Shown here: positions 16,093 through 25,654 of the stretch, piece by piece
Layout of the letters: every line of letters begins with the position of its first letter
How positions within the stretch are numbered: position 1 is the first letter of the stretch
NCBI RefSeq assembly: GCF_900113065.1
Contig: NZ_FOOA01000002.1
Location: 124,001-188,000, forward strand
DNA length: 64,000 nt
DNA from: Aureimonas phyllosphaerae
GTDB taxonomy: Bacteria; Pseudomonadota; Alphaproteobacteria; Rhizobiales; Rhizobiaceae
Reading direction: 5' to 3'
Program-made: the position numbers and the translations under genes
The notes under the pieces: generated by a model
The model's input: the letters and a program-made list of their open reading frames with translations, nothing else
Databases searched by the model: none
What the model was told of the DNA's origin: nothing

Positions 16093-17397
16093 TTAGTCGA
16101 GCGCCTCGATCCGGATCATCCGAGGCGCTTCCTTGAGGTGCCCGTCCTTTGACACCGCGTCCAGCGCCTTCTTCACAGCCGCCTCGGTGGTCTCGTGGGT
16201 GATGAGGATCACCGGCGCCGTATCGATCGCGTCCTGGCCGTCCCGTTTGCGCTGGACGATCGACTCCAGCGAGATGTCGTTCTCGGCCATCCGCCGCGCG
16301 ATCGAAGCGAAGGCTCCGACGCGATCGAGCACGCTGAGACGGATGTAATAGCCGCCCTCGTGGGCGCGCATGCGGGCGCGCTTGTAGGGCGCGAGTTGTT
16401 TGGCATCGACCGCGAAGGTCGGCAAGCGAACGCCCTTCGCCATATCGAGGACGTCGGACAGGACAGCAGACGCCGTCGCGTTGCCGCCGGCGCCCGGGCC
16501 GACGAGCAGGATCGAACCGAGAAGGTCGGTATCAACGGCAACCGCGTTGGTCACGCCGTCGACCTGCGCCAGCGCCGAATGCGCCGGGATCATCGTCGGA
16601 TGGACGCGCTGCTCGATCCCGCTGTCGGTGCGCTGCGCGACCGCCAGGAGCTTGATGCGATAGCCGAGCTCCGCCGCGGCCTCGATATCGGCATTCGTCA
16701 CCGACGAGATGCCCTCGATGAAGATCGAGTCGAGGTCGATCTCGCAGCCGAAGGCCAGCGAGGTCAGAAGCGCGAGCTTGTGCGCGGCATCGAAGCCGCC
16801 GATGTCGAAGGTGGGATCGGCTTCCGCATAGCCGAGCCGCTGCGCGTCGGCGAGGCAGTCGTCGAAGGCGATGCCCTCCTTCTCCATGCGAGTCAGCATG
16901 TAGTTGCAGGTGCCGTTGAGGATGCCGTAGACGCGGTGAACGGCGTTGCCGCGCAGCGCCTCGCGCATCGTCTTGATGATCGGGATGCCCCCCGCCGCCG
17001 CCGCCTCGAAGAAGATCGTCGCGTTCTTCTTCTGGCCGAGCTTGGCGAGTTCGACACCGTGGTGCGCAAGCAGCGCCTTGTTGGCCGTGACGACCGGGAT
17101 ACCCCGGTTCAGCGCCGCCTTGACGCTGGCGAGCGCCGCCCCTTCCGATCCGCCGACCAGTTCGACGAAGAGATCGATCTCGGCCTTCGAAGCCAGCTCT
17201 ACCGGATCGTCGAACCAGGCCATCGCGGACAAGTCGACCCCGCGGTCGCGCGAGCGATCGCGGGCCGACACGGCGACAATCTTGATCGGCCGCCCCGCCC
17301 GCAGCGCATAGGTCTGCGCCCGGGTCGACAGAAGGCGAGCGAGCGAAGCGCCCACCGTTCCCAATCCGGCCAAGCCGATCCGCAGCGGGCTATCCAT
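16093..17397 (-). CDS. hom: Homoserine dehydrogenase
   Basis: A 434-residue enzyme reducing aspartate semialdehyde to homoserine, the branch point to threonine and methionine. The N-terminal Rossmann motif is GLAGLGTVGASLARLL. The catalytic domain has NGTCNYMLTRME and AEADPTFDIGGFDAAHK. A C-terminal ACT domain (RLSVLDRVGAFASIARRMAENDISLES) gives likely threonine feedback control. Start 17397 is chosen because AAGGA lies just upstream and the Rossmann strand follows directly. It is 50 bases downstream of the aminotransferase gene, probably one operon. Confidence 0.96.
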   Translation of the reverse strand: MDSPLRIGLAGLGTVGASLARLLSTRAQTYALRAGRPIKIVAVSARDRSRDRGVDLSAMAWFDDPVELASKAEIDLFVELVGGSEGAALASVKAALNRGIPVVTANKALLAHHGVELAKLGQKKNATIFFEAAAAGGIPIIKTMREALRGNAVHRVYGILNGTCNYMLTRMEKEGIAFDDCLADAQRLGYAEADPTFDIGGFDAAHKLALLTSLAFGCEIDLDSIFIEGISSVTNADIEAAAELGYRIKLLAVAQRTDSGIEQRVHPTMIPAHSALAQVDGVTNAVAVDTDLLGSILLVGPGAGGNATASAVLSDVLDMAKGVRLPTFAVDAKQLAPYKRARMRAHEGGYYIRLSVLDRVGAFASIARRMAENDISLESIVQRKRDGQDAIDTAPVILITHETTEAAVKKALDAVSKDGHLKEAPRMIRIEALD

Positions 17398-17447
17398 GGC
17401 TATCCTTGAACCTTGATCGTCGGAGTGTGACGCTGGGCCGATCGACC

Positions 17448-18662
17448 TCAAGCGTCCGCAGATGCCGCCTTTTGAACGGGATCGTTGCCCGACGCAAGGA
17501 AGCGGCGAATGTTGCGCGCCGCCTGACGGATGCGATGCTCGTTCTCAACGAGAGCGATGCGCACGTAGTCGTCGCCGTATTCGCCGAAGCCGATACCCGG
17601 CGCGACCGCGACATCGGCCTTCTCGATCAGGAGCTTCGAGAACTCCAGCGAGCCCATGTAGCGGAAGCGCTCCGGTATCGGCGCCCAGGCGAACATGGTC
17701 GAGGACGGAGGTGGCACCTCGAAATGCGCGCGCCCGAACGATTCGACGAGCACGTCGCGGCGATGGCGATAGACGGAACGCACCTCTTCGATCGCGGCGT
17801 CGCCCGCGTTGAGTGCCGCGGTCGCCGCCACCTGAATCGGCGTGAAGGCGCCGTAGTCGAGATAAGACTTTACGCGCGCCAAAGCCGAGATCAGCCGCTC
17901 GTTGCCGACCGCGAAGCCGACACGCCATCCCGGCATGGAGAACGTCTTCGACATCGAGGTGAACTCGACCGTCACGTCCATCGCGCCCGGAACCTGCAGC
18001 ACGGAGGGCGGTGGCGCACCGTCGAAGAAGATTTCGGAATAGGCGAGATCCGACAGGATGACGATCTCGTTTTCCTTCGCGAACTTCACGACCTCGGCGT
18101 AGAAGTCGAGGTCCGCCTCGTAGGCCGTCGGGTTCGACGGGTAGTTGAGGATGATCGCGATCGGCTTGGGGATCGAGTGCCGCACGGCGCGATCGATCGC
18201 CCGCAGAAAGTCCTCGTCGGGCTTGGCTGGGATCGAGCGGATCGCGCCGCCCGTCATCAGGAAGCCGAAGGCGTGGATCGGATAGGTCGGGTTCGGGCAG
18301 AGAACGACGTCGCCCGGCGCCGTGATCGCCTGCGCCATGTTGGCGAAGCCTTCCTTCGAGCCCAGCGTCGCGACGACCTGAGTGTCCGGGTTCAGCTTCA
18401 CCCCGAAACGCCGCTCGTAATAGGCGGCCTGCGCGCGGCGAAGGCCCGCGATGCCCTTCGAGGCGGAATAGCGGTGCGTGCGCGGGTCGCGGATCGCCTC
18501 GCACAGCTTGTCGACGACGAACTTCGGCGTCGGCAGGTCGGGATTGCCCATGCCGAGGTCGATGATGTCGACGCCTCGGGCGCGCGCGGCCGCCTTCTTC
18601 TTGTTGACCTCCTCGAAGACGTAGGGCGGGAGGCGGCGGATCTTGTGGTATTCTTCGCTCAT
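17448..18662 (-). CDS. alaC: Class I/II PLP aminotransferase, AlaC-like
   Basis: A 404-residue fold-type I aminotransferase close to AlaC (glutamate-pyruvate aminotransferase) and LL-diaminopimelate aminotransferase-like proteins. Family segments are IDLGMGNPDLPTP, HRYSASKGIAGLRRA, LNYPSNPT, DLAYSEI and the PLP-lysine motif SMSKTFSMPGWRVGF. Length is normal. It heads the alaC-hom-glpX-recJ block on the minus strand, which suggests an amino-acid role (alanine or aspartate-family metabolism). Exact substrates cannot be set from sequence. Confidence 0.88.
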   Translation of the reverse strand: MSEEYHKIRRLPPYVFEEVNKKKAAARARGVDIIDLGMGNPDLPTPKFVVDKLCEAIRDPRTHRYSASKGIAGLRRAQAAYYERRFGVKLNPDTQVVATLGSKEGFANMAQAITAPGDVVLCPNPTYPIHAFGFLMTGGAIRSIPAKPDEDFLRAIDRAVRHSIPKPIAIILNYPSNPTAYEADLDFYAEVVKFAKENEIVILSDLAYSEIFFDGAPPPSVLQVPGAMDVTVEFTSMSKTFSMPGWRVGFAVGNERLISALARVKSYLDYGAFTPIQVAATAALNAGDAAIEEVRSVYRHRRDVLVESFGRAHFEVPPPSSTMFAWAPIPERFRYMGSLEFSKLLIEKADVAVAPGIGFGEYGDDYVRIALVENEHRIRQAARNIRRFLASGNDPVQKAASADA

Positions 18663-18787
18663 GGATGCGGGCCTTCGGCTGGACGCATGAAATGGGCTGG
18701 CGGCATGAACCGGCAGCCGAACGGGCTCATTCGCTGAGCGTCCGCTGGTGCCGGGCGCATCGACCGCGTCTGGCGGTCGGCGGCGCT

Positions 18788-19201
18788 CTACTGCGCCCGG
18801 CTGCTGGCTGCCGCGTCCGCCGGCGCCGCGCTCGTCGCCAGCACCCTGTCCGCTTCCGCCCGTTGACTGGCAGCGATCGCTTCGAGTTCCGACACGTCGC
18901 GACGGTAGGAGGCCTCGGAATTGCCCGGCGCTCGCGCGCCCGCGTTGGCGTAGCGCTGCTCGGTCCGCTGCACCGCTTCGTCCGTCGCCTGCGGCTTTGC
19001 CGCGCGCGGCATGCGGCCGATGATCGGATAGCCGTTCTCGTCGAGCTTCTGGCCGGACGATGACACGCCGGGCGCCGCCGCGAGCGGCGGAAGGGTCACC
19101 GGGGCCTCATCGCGCGGTAGGAACGACTGGCAGGCGGACAGGCTCAGCACGAGCAGGAGGCTCGTCACCGTCGATCGCACCGCTCGCACACCCAAGATCA
19201 T
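18788..19201 (-). CDS. Small hypothetical lipoprotein
   Basis: A 137-residue protein with a lipoprotein signal: hydrophobic stretch TSLLLVLSLSAC, predicted lipidated cysteine C24. The mature part is Ala/Glu-rich and polar and includes LDENGYPIIGRMPRAA and a helical RRDVSELEAIAASQRAEADRVLA segment. I do not recognise a family with assigned function. It sits 125 bases upstream of alaC and divergent from phaC. Confidence 0.7.
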   Translation of the reverse strand: MILGVRAVRSTVTSLLLVLSLSACQSFLPRDEAPVTLPPLAAAPGVSSSGQKLDENGYPIIGRMPRAAKPQATDEAVQRTEQRYANAGARAPGNSEASYRRDVSELEAIAASQRAEADRVLATSAAPADAAASSRAQ

Positions 19202-19360
19202 GAAGGCCTTCCCCCGAACGCGACCTTCTTAACCGAAGGATTCCGGCTTGGGAATGGCGCGTTGCCGCGCATCCCGATGTTGCGGCGCGGCGACGAAAGT
19301 CCGGCGCAAGACGCTTCACGCCGCTGTCGTGGCGGCGACATAATGCTTTAAGGGAGGATC

Positions 19361-19367
19361 AAGGAGG
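19361..19367 (+). promoter_or_regulatory. Strong Shine-Dalgarno of phaC
   Basis: AAGGAGG, a full complement to the 16S rRNA tail, lies 7 bases before the phaC ATG and fixes the start at 19375. Confidence 0.7.
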
Positions 19368-19374
19368 ACCGGCC

Positions 19375-21198
19375 ATGGCGGAATCGACATCCACGAGCGG
19401 CGGCCCCGCCGGGGAGATGCCCTCCTTCTCGGATTACGCGGTGCGGGATCCCGAAGCGTTCGCGCGCAACATGGCAAGAATGCTGGAGCAGGTCGGCAAG
19501 GCCGCGTCGGCTTGGGTCGAGCCGCGCGAGCGCGGCGAGATCAAGGATGGACCGCTCAGCTACTCCGACATGGTCGCGACGCTGTCGCGCGTCGGCGAGT
19601 ATTGGCTGACCGACCCTGCGCGCTCGCTGGAGGCGCAGAGCGCACTGATGATGCGTTTCATGGTGCTGTGGGCGGATTCGATCCGCAAGGCTTCCGGCGC
19701 ACCGCCGGCTGAAGCGCTGGCGGGTCGGCCGGACAAGCGATTCACCCACGAGGACTGGAGCCGAAACCTCTTCTTCGGCTTCCTTAAGGAAGCCTATGTC
19801 ATCACGTCGGACTGGGCGAACATGCTGGTCGAACGGTCCGATGGGCTTGACCCGCACACGCGCCAGAAGGCTGCATTCTATGTGAGGCAGATCGCCAACG
19901 CGATTTCGCCCTCCAATTTCGTTCTCACCAACCCCGAGCTCTACCGCGAGACGGTCGAGCAGAACGGCGAGAATCTCGTGCGCGGCATGCGCATGTTCGC
20001 CGAGGACATGATGACGGGGAAAGGCCAGCTCAAGCTACGCCAGTCCGATCCGACGAAATTCGCGGTCGGCGAGAACCTCGCGATGACGCCCGGCAAGGTC
20101 GTTGCCGAGAATGAGGTCTGCCAGATCCTTCAGTACGCGCCGCAGACGGAAGCCGTTTTCCGGCGACCGATTCTGATCTCGCCGCCCTGGATCAACCGGT
20201 TCTACATCCTCGATCTCAACCCGGAGAAATCGTTCATCCGCTGGATGGTCGAGCAGGGGCACACGGTCTTCGTCATCTCCTGGGTTAACCCGACCGAAGC
20301 GCACGCCGACCGGAGCTGGAAGGACTACATCGACGAAGGCATCGCCTTCGGGCTCGACACGGTCGAGCAGGCGACCGGCGAGCGCGAGGTCAACATGGTC
20401 GGCTACTGCGTCGGCGGGACGCTGCTGGCCGCCTCGCTTCCCTACTTGAAGGCCCGCGGAGACGACCGGATCGCCTCGGTCACGTTCCTGACGACCCAGA
20501 TCGACTTCAAGCACTCGGGCGATCTGAAAGTCTTCGTCGACGAAGGCCAGCTCGCCGAGATCGAGCGCACGATGGAGAAGGGCTATCTCGACGGCTCCCA
20601 GATGGCGACGGCCTTCAACCTTCTCCGATCCGGCGACCTGATCTGGCCGTACTTCGTCAACAACTACCTGAAGGGCAAGGAACCCCTGCCCTTCGATCTC
20701 CTGTTCTGGAACGCCGACGCCACACGCATGGCGAAGGCCAACCACCTCTTTTACCTGCGCAACTGCTATCTGGAGAATCGGCTGTCGCGCGGCATGATGG
20801 AGATCGGCGGGGTCAGGCTCGACCTGTCGTCGATCACCCTGCCCGTTTACAACCTCGCCACCAAAGAAGACCACATCGCGCCGGCGCTCAGCGTCTACGA
20901 GGGCAGCCAGGCTCTCGGTGCACCGGTCACCTATGTCGTGTCCGGCTCGGGCCATATCGCGGGCGTCGTCAATCCGCCTGCCAAGAACAAATATCAGTTC
21001 TGGGTCGGACCCTCGCCGTCGCGCGACCTGTCCTTCGACGACTGGTGGCGTCAGGCCCGAGAGACGAAGGGGTCGTGGTGGCCGCATTGGCAGGCGTGGC
21101 TTGAGGCGCAATCGAACGAACGGGTGCCGGCCCGCGAACCCGGCGCCAACGGCTTGCCGGTGATCGAGGACGCGCCGGGGCGATACGTCCGCCAGTGA
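19375..21198 (+). CDS. phaC: Class I poly(3-hydroxyalkanoate) synthase
   Basis: A 607-residue PHA polymerase that joins (R)-3-hydroxyacyl-CoA into storage granules. The alpha/beta-hydrolase core has the lipase-like box GYCVGGT with the catalytic cysteine (about residue 345), ATKEDHIAP with the aspartate, and SGSGHIAGVVNPP with the histidine. The N-terminal region (residues 20-130) is typical of class I enzymes, and WWPHWQAWL near the C-terminus fits. The substrate is probably short-chain monomers. No phaA, phaB, phaR or phasin gene is nearby; map and radC follow on the same strand. Confidence 0.96.
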   Translation: MAESTSTSGGPAGEMPSFSDYAVRDPEAFARNMARMLEQVGKAASAWVEPRERGEIKDGPLSYSDMVATLSRVGEYWLTDPARSLEAQSALMMRFMVLWADSIRKASGAPPAEALAGRPDKRFTHEDWSRNLFFGFLKEAYVITSDWANMLVERSDGLDPHTRQKAAFYVRQIANAISPSNFVLTNPELYRETVEQNGENLVRGMRMFAEDMMTGKGQLKLRQSDPTKFAVGENLAMTPGKVVAENEVCQILQYAPQTEAVFRRPILISPPWINRFYILDLNPEKSFIRWMVEQGHTVFVISWVNPTEAHADRSWKDYIDEGIAFGLDTVEQATGEREVNMVGYCVGGTLLAASLPYLKARGDDRIASVTFLTTQIDFKHSGDLKVFVDEGQLAEIERTMEKGYLDGSQMATAFNLLRSGDLIWPYFVNNYLKGKEPLPFDLLFWNADATRMAKANHLFYLRNCYLENRLSRGMMEIGGVRLDLSSITLPVYNLATKEDHIAPALSVYEGSQALGAPVTYVVSGSGHIAGVVNPPAKNKYQFWVGPSPSRDLSFDDWWRQARETKGSWWPHWQAWLEAQSNERVPAREPGANGLPVIEDAPGRYVRQ

Positions 21199-21284
21199 CC
21201 CGCCGGACTTGAAGCGATGCGCCATCGGTGCGACATCACGCACAAGCTCTTTCTCTCCCGTCGCGGGCACGCATCGCTGCAATC

Positions 21285-22136
21285 ATGACAGTCTACCTCG
21301 AAGCCGAAGCCAATCCTCTCCGCAACACCGGCTCCATCCGGCTCTACGACGCGGAGGCCTTCGAGGGGATGCGCCGCGTCAGCCGGCTCTCGTCAGAGGT
21401 GCTGGATCAGCTGGCCGAGATCGTGAAGCCGGGGATCACGACCAACGAGATCGACCGGTTCGTCTTCGAGTTCACTCGCGATCACGGTGCGCTGCCGGCG
21501 CAGCTCAATTATCGCGGCTACACCAAGAACGTCTGCACCTCGATAAACCACGTCGTCTGCCACGGCATTCCCAACGACAAGCCGCTGCGCGAAGGTGACA
21601 TCGTCAACATCGACGTGACGCTGATTCTCGACGGCTACTACGGCGACACGTCGCGCATGTATCCCGTCGGTCAGATCAAGCGCGCCGCCGAGCGGCTGTG
21701 CGAAATCACCTATCGCTCGCTCCTGATCGGGATCGAGGCGGTGAAGCCCGGCAACCACGTCGGCGACATCGGCGCCGCGATCCAGGCCTACGCCGAGGGC
21801 GAGCGCTGCTCGGTTGTGAGGGATTTCTGCGGTCACGGGATCGGCCGCCTCTTCCACGACGCGCCGAATATCCTGCACTACGGGCGTCGCGGCGAAGGCG
21901 TCGAGATGCGACCCGGCATGATCTTCACCATCGAGCCGATGATCAATCTCGGACGCCCGCATGTGAAGGTACTTGCCGACGGCTGGACTGCGGTCACGCG
22001 CGACCGCTCGCTCTCGGCGCAATACGAGCATACCGTGGGGGTGACCGAGACCGGATGCGAAGTCTTCACGAGGTCTCTCAACGGGCACGACATGCCGGGC
22101 TCTCCCGCTTCGGCTTGGGCCGAAGCCGAGGCCTGA
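21285..22136 (+). CDS. map: Methionine aminopeptidase, type I
   Basis: A 283-residue cobalt/iron/manganese metallopeptidase removing N-terminal methionine from nascent proteins. Metal ligands are visible: the two aspartates of [19 protein letters not shown], the histidine of [14 protein letters not shown], the glutamate of FTIEPMIN and the last glutamate of YEHTVGV. It has an N-terminal extension of about 25 residues and a C-terminal tail of about 25 beyond the usual core. The ATG at 21285 is the first in frame near the homologous region, but no clear ribosome site precedes it. Confidence 0.95.
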   Translation: MTVYLEAEANPLRNTGSIRLYDAEAFEGMRRVSRLSSEVLDQLAEIVKPGITTNEIDRFVFEFTRDHGALPAQLNYRGYTKNVCTSINHVVCHGIPNDKPLREGDIVNIDVTLILDGYYGDTSRMYPVGQIKRAAERLCEITYRSLLIGIEAVKPGNHVGDIGAAIQAYAEGERCSVVRDFCGHGIGRLFHDAPNILHYGRRGEGVEMRPGMIFTIEPMINLGRPHVKVLADGWTAVTRDRSLSAQYEHTVGVTETGCEVFTRSLNGHDMPGSPASAWAEAEA

Positions 22137-22143
22137 ACGGATC

Positions 22144-22905
22144 ATGGCGCAGGGGGACGACGGCCTGAAGGAAGCGCCGCAGCCCGACTGGACCGCTGCT
22201 GTCGAAGTGCCCCTCCCGAAGCCGCGCGCGGCTGCGAAGGATCACGACGGGCATCGCGACCGGTTGCGCGAGCGCTTTACGTCGGCCGGGCCCGACGCGC
22301 TGGCCGACTACGAACTTCTCGAACTCCTGCTGTTCCGCTTCATCCCCCGCCGCGACACCAAGCCGATCGCGAAGGCTCTTCTGAAGCGCTTCGGGACGCT
22401 CTCCGACGTATTGAACGCGCCCGCAGATCTGCTCACGGAGATCGACGGGATCGGCGCTGCCACGGCACTCGATCTCCGGATCGTGACCGCGGTCAATCAA
22501 AGGGCATTTCGCGCTTCGATCCGTGGGCGCGAGATGCTGTCGTCTTGGTCGGCGGTCTTGGACTACTGCCACGCCGTGATGGCGCACGAGACCCGCGAGC
22601 AGTTCCGCATCCTGTTCCTCGATCGGAAGAACGCTCTCATCGCCGACGAGGTGCAGCAGGTCGGCACGGTGAACCACACGCCGGTCTACCCGCGCGAAGT
22701 GATGGGACGAGCCCTCGCCCTGTCGGCGAGCGCGCTGGTGCTCGTTCACAACCACCCGTCCGGCGATCCCAGTCCGTCGCGCGCCGATATCGACATGACG
22801 AAGACGCTGGTCGACGTCGCCGAAGCACTCGGCATCAAGATACACGATCACGTCATCATCGGCCGAAACGGCCATTTCAGCTTCCGCGCCGAAAGTCTCA
22901 TCTGA
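22144..22905 (+). CDS. radC: RadC family JAB-domain protein
   Basis: A 253-residue protein of the RadC/UPF0758 family. A helix-hairpin-helix-like N-terminal part (residues 35-110, with [11 protein letters not shown]) precedes a JAB/MPN metalloprotease-like domain carrying [19 protein letters not shown], the HxHxxGxxxPSxxD zinc motif. The family's role in repair is disputed. It starts 7 bases after map and converges on usg with a gap of only 4 bases. Confidence 0.93.
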   Translation: MAQGDDGLKEAPQPDWTAAVEVPLPKPRAAAKDHDGHRDRLRERFTSAGPDALADYELLELLLFRFIPRRDTKPIAKALLKRFGTLSDVLNAPADLLTEIDGIGAATALDLRIVTAVNQRAFRASIRGREMLSSWSAVLDYCHAVMAHETREQFRILFLDRKNALIADEVQQVGTVNHTPVYPREVMGRALALSASALVLVHNHPSGDPSPSRADIDMTKTLVDVAEALGIKIHDHVIIGRNGHFSFRAESLI

Positions 22906-22909
22906 CGCG

Positions 22910-23194
22910 TCAGTTGAGGTAGCCGACCTCGCACACGAGCTTGATTTCGAGCGGCTGGATCAGGCCCTGGTGCATCACGCGGACAGAGTGGATCTTCGCC
23001 TCCACGTCGCGCTCCCAATGGTCGAGGAAGCGTCGGAGGCGCGGATAGTCCGGCGCGATGTCGTCGAACTGCCAGGAGAAGGTCTGGAGGAAGGCCGGGT
23101 GATCCGGCATGCGGTAGAGGATTTCCGCGAACGTCAGGCCGTAGCCGGACAGCATCTTCAGGAACTGCGGATCGGGCGTACGTGCGGCAGGCAT
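22910..23194 (-). CDS. usg: Usg family protein
   Basis: A 94-residue small cytoplasmic protein of the Usg family, found in alphaproteobacteria and without a known activity. Recognised by LSGYGLTFAEILYRMPDHP, LQTFSWQ and DHWERDVEAKIHSVRV, which match the family pattern and length. AAGGAG lies just upstream of the ATG. It stands alone, converging on radC. A CtrA-like sequence lies about 60 bases upstream. Confidence 0.85.
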   Translation of the reverse strand: MPAARTPDPQFLKMLSGYGLTFAEILYRMPDHPAFLQTFSWQFDDIAPDYPRLRRFLDHWERDVEAKIHSVRVMHQGLIQPLEIKLVCEVGYLN

Positions 23195-23256
23195 GTCGGC
23201 TCCTTCTGCATCGGGCCGAGGAAGCGGCCCTCGGTCTCAAGGCTGCGCCCGCATGT

Positions 23257-23272
23257 TTAACGAAGTCCTAAC
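23257..23272. promoter_or_regulatory. CtrA-like motif upstream of usg
   Basis: TTAA-N7-CTAAC differs by one base from the alphaproteobacterial CtrA box TTAA-N7-TTAAC. It is within the 145-base intergenic gap. A single imperfect match is weak evidence. Confidence 0.25.
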
Positions 23273-23339
23273 CGGGTCAGCTCTTCTGCCGCAAAAGCCA
23301 TCGTGTTCCGGTGGTGCAACGAATCCGTGCAGCCTTCCG

Positions 23340-24953
23340 CTAATCCCAGACCCCGCCCGCCTCTCGCATCACATCCGGCGTATCGACGTCCAGCGACGCC
23401 GCTCGTCCGAGTTCGACCTCGCGAACGAGCTCGCCGCTCGACTGAACTATGGCGCGTGCGCCGACATCGCCTTCGATGGTCGAGATGGCATTCGCGAAGA
23501 TCGATGAAAGGATCACGGGATTGGCCCTGCGGCCGTCGTCGGTCGCGAGAACGATGGAGCCGATCCCCGCGGGGCGAAACGCCTCGATCATCCGATCGAG
23601 ATCGGCGCTCGTCAGCAGCGGCTGATCAGCCAGGAGCACCAGGACACCGTCTGAGTCCTGGCTCGCTACCGCGAAACCACGCCGCAATGACGTGGACAGT
23701 CCGGCGGCAAAGTCCTCGTTGTGCACTATTCTGGCGCTCGTACCTTCGAGGGCCGCGCCGATCTCGTCGGCCATGTGGCCCGTCACCACCGTGACAGCGC
23801 ATGCACGGCTGGCGAGCGCGGTCTCGACAGTCCGCCGGACCAGCGGCTCGCCTCCGAACCGCGCCAGGAGCTTGTTGGGCCCGCCCATTCGGCTGGAGCG
23901 CCCGGCGGCCAGCACGAGCGCATGGACTCGCGGCGTCGACGCTCGGACCGAGACGACGTCTTCACGGGCTTGCGGTCTCGTCGCGATTTCCATCAGTAGC
24001 CCCCCGACGCCAAGGCCGACGATCTCCTCGCGCCCCACCTGAAGATCCGCCATGAGACGAGTGAGAACCCAATCGAAACCGTTCTCGATGGGGCTTCGTG
24101 CGCAGCCGGGTGCACCCAACACGATACGCGGTCCGATCTGGCCGAGAAGCAGAAGGTTGCCGGGGTCTACCGGCATACCGAGATGTCGGACCTCACCCCC
24201 GGCCCGCCGGATCGCGTCCGGCACCACATCGGCCTCGTCGATCACGGCGGATGCGCCGAAGACGATCGTCAGTTCCTCGTCTGCCGTCGCGTCGCTCAAT
24301 CGGCGCGCGAGTTCGCCGGCGTCATGCGGGCATCGGACTTCGCGAAGCAATATCGAACCCGACGGAGAGAGCCGTCCCTCTAGGATACGCCGGGTCTTGT
24401 CGAGCGTGGTGGCCTTGATCGTCGGCAGTTCGGTCTGGACGAGCCCGACGCCGCGAGCTCTGTACCGCTTCAATCGAAGCGCCGTCCCGCCGGACAGAAC
24501 CCGTTCCGCCTCCGCGACGGCGGCTCCCGGTACCGCGAGCGGTATGATCTTGACCGTCGCGAGCATGCGATGAGCTTCGACCGATGTATACTCCGCAAGG
24601 GTCGCCACGGTGATGCCTGGATGGATGCGGTTGACGGCATCGATCAGCGATCGGTCCGGCAGGAAGACTCCCGATGCCTCCGCGTGAAGATTGGCTCGAC
24701 CGGTCCCAGGCGGCGCGACGGATATGCCGTCGGCAGCCAGCGCGAGGGCGATCCTGGCAGCGGCATCGTCTTCCGTCACATCGTCCGGGTCCAGCCGGGC
24801 GACGACGACCTCGCTGACGCCTTGGTCCTGAAGTTGCCGCAGGTCGTCGCCGGAAAGCGCGTGACCCTTTGCGAGCCGGCGTCCGTCGACGGTCAGGGCG
24901 TGCGCCAAGAGGCCACCTCGAGCCTCGGCCGTCGGCACAGGGCCGAACTTCAT
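23340..24953 (-). CDS. Molybdopterin-binding domain / MobA-like nucleotidyltransferase fusion
   Basis: A 537-residue two-domain protein. The N-terminal roughly 330 residues resemble a MoeA/MogA-type molybdopterin-binding region (VGLVQTELPTIKATT, FGASAVIDEADVVP, MPVDPGNLLLLG). The C-terminal 200 are a MobA/MocA-like NTP-transferase (LVLAAGRSSRMGGPNKLLARFGG at about residue 345, LADQPLLTS). MocA-type enzymes attach CMP to molybdopterin to make the cytosine-dinucleotide cofactor of xanthine-oxidase-family enzymes. It overlaps the XdhC C-terminal-domain gene by 4 bases and is last in the Cox-like operon. Confidence 0.82.
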   Translation of the reverse strand: MKFGPVPTAEARGGLLAHALTVDGRRLAKGHALSGDDLRQLQDQGVSEVVVARLDPDDVTEDDAAARIALALAADGISVAPPGTGRANLHAEASGVFLPDRSLIDAVNRIHPGITVATLAEYTSVEAHRMLATVKIIPLAVPGAAVAEAERVLSGGTALRLKRYRARGVGLVQTELPTIKATTLDKTRRILEGRLSPSGSILLREVRCPHDAGELARRLSDATADEELTIVFGASAVIDEADVVPDAIRRAGGEVRHLGMPVDPGNLLLLGQIGPRIVLGAPGCARSPIENGFDWVLTRLMADLQVGREEIVGLGVGGLLMEIATRPQAREDVVSVRASTPRVHALVLAAGRSSRMGGPNKLLARFGGEPLVRRTVETALASRACAVTVVTGHMADEIGAALEGTSARIVHNEDFAAGLSTSLRRGFAVASQDSDGVLVLLADQPLLTSADLDRMIEAFRPAGIGSIVLATDDGRRANPVILSSIFANAISTIEGDVGARAIVQSSGELVREVELGRAASLDVDTPDVMREAGGVWD

Positions 24954-25654
24954 GCGCCTCCCGCCTCGCCCCAACGTTCCGCGTGCATCTTACGACCGCG
25001 GAAAGCCGCAATCACCGATGCCAGAACCGCGACAGCAATTTCTGCTGGCGTCGATGCGCCGATATCGACGCCGACCGGCGCCTCGATCCGGCCGATCCGA
25101 TGCTGCGGCACGCCGGCCGACAAAAGTCGCTCGATCCGACGCACATGGGTCTTTCGACTGCCCAATGCCCCGACATAGAAGCAGCCGACTTCAAGAGCCT
25201 CGATCAGCGGATGGTCATCGATCTTCGGATCGTGCGTGACCGCGACAAGCGCTGTATAGGCATCGAGTGGCCGTTCCTTCAGCGCATCTTCCGGCCATTT
25301 CGCATGCAACGGGACGCCGGGAAACCGCTCCGGTGTCGCAAAGGCCGTGCGCGGGTCTATGATCGAAATGTCGAAACCGGCGATCGACGCCATCGGAGCC
25401 AGCGCCTGGCTGATGTGGACCGCGCCGACAACCACGATCCGTGGCGGCGGCAGATAGACATTCAGAAACGTCTTCGTTCCCTCGAGAATGCCTGAGCGTC
25501 CAGCGCGGAGCGCTCGCTGCACAGCCTCGCCTTGCGTCTCTGCATCACCCTCACGCACCAGTCGCTGGGAACCGGTGGCCAGATCGGTCAGGACGAGACA
25601 TCCGCGGCGTGCCCGTCGCTCGGCGTTCAACGCCCGGAGAAGATCCGCTCGCAT
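24950..25654 (-). CDS. XdhC family protein, C-terminal Rossmann domain
   Basis: A 234-residue protein of the XdhC/CoxF group, which protects and inserts the molybdenum cofactor into xanthine dehydrogenase or CO dehydrogenase-type enzymes. A Rossmann-like motif (PRIVVVGAVHISQALAPMA, about residue 100) is followed by VAVTHDPKIDDHPL and VGALGSRKTHVRR, typical of the XdhC C-terminal domain. The start ATG shares one base with the stop of the N-terminal-domain gene (TAATG), so the two halves are made together. Confidence 0.85.
   Translation of the reverse strand: MRADLLRALNAERRARRGCLVLTDLATGSQRLVREGDAETQGEAVQRALRAGRSGILEGTKTFLNVYLPPPRIVVVGAVHISQALAPMASIAGFDISIIDPRTAFATPERFPGVPLHAKWPEDALKERPLDAYTALVAVTHDPKIDDHPLIEALEVGCFYVGALGSRKTHVRRIERLLSAGVPQHRIGRIEAPVGVDIGASTPAEIAVAVLASVIAAFRGRKMHAERWGEAGGA

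Noticed and set aside
16093-17451. A longer homoserine dehydrogenase starting at 17451
   Set aside because: The extra 18 residues are unlike the family and would overlap the aminotransferase stop. The ATG at 17397 has AAGGA upstream and leads straight into the Rossmann fold.
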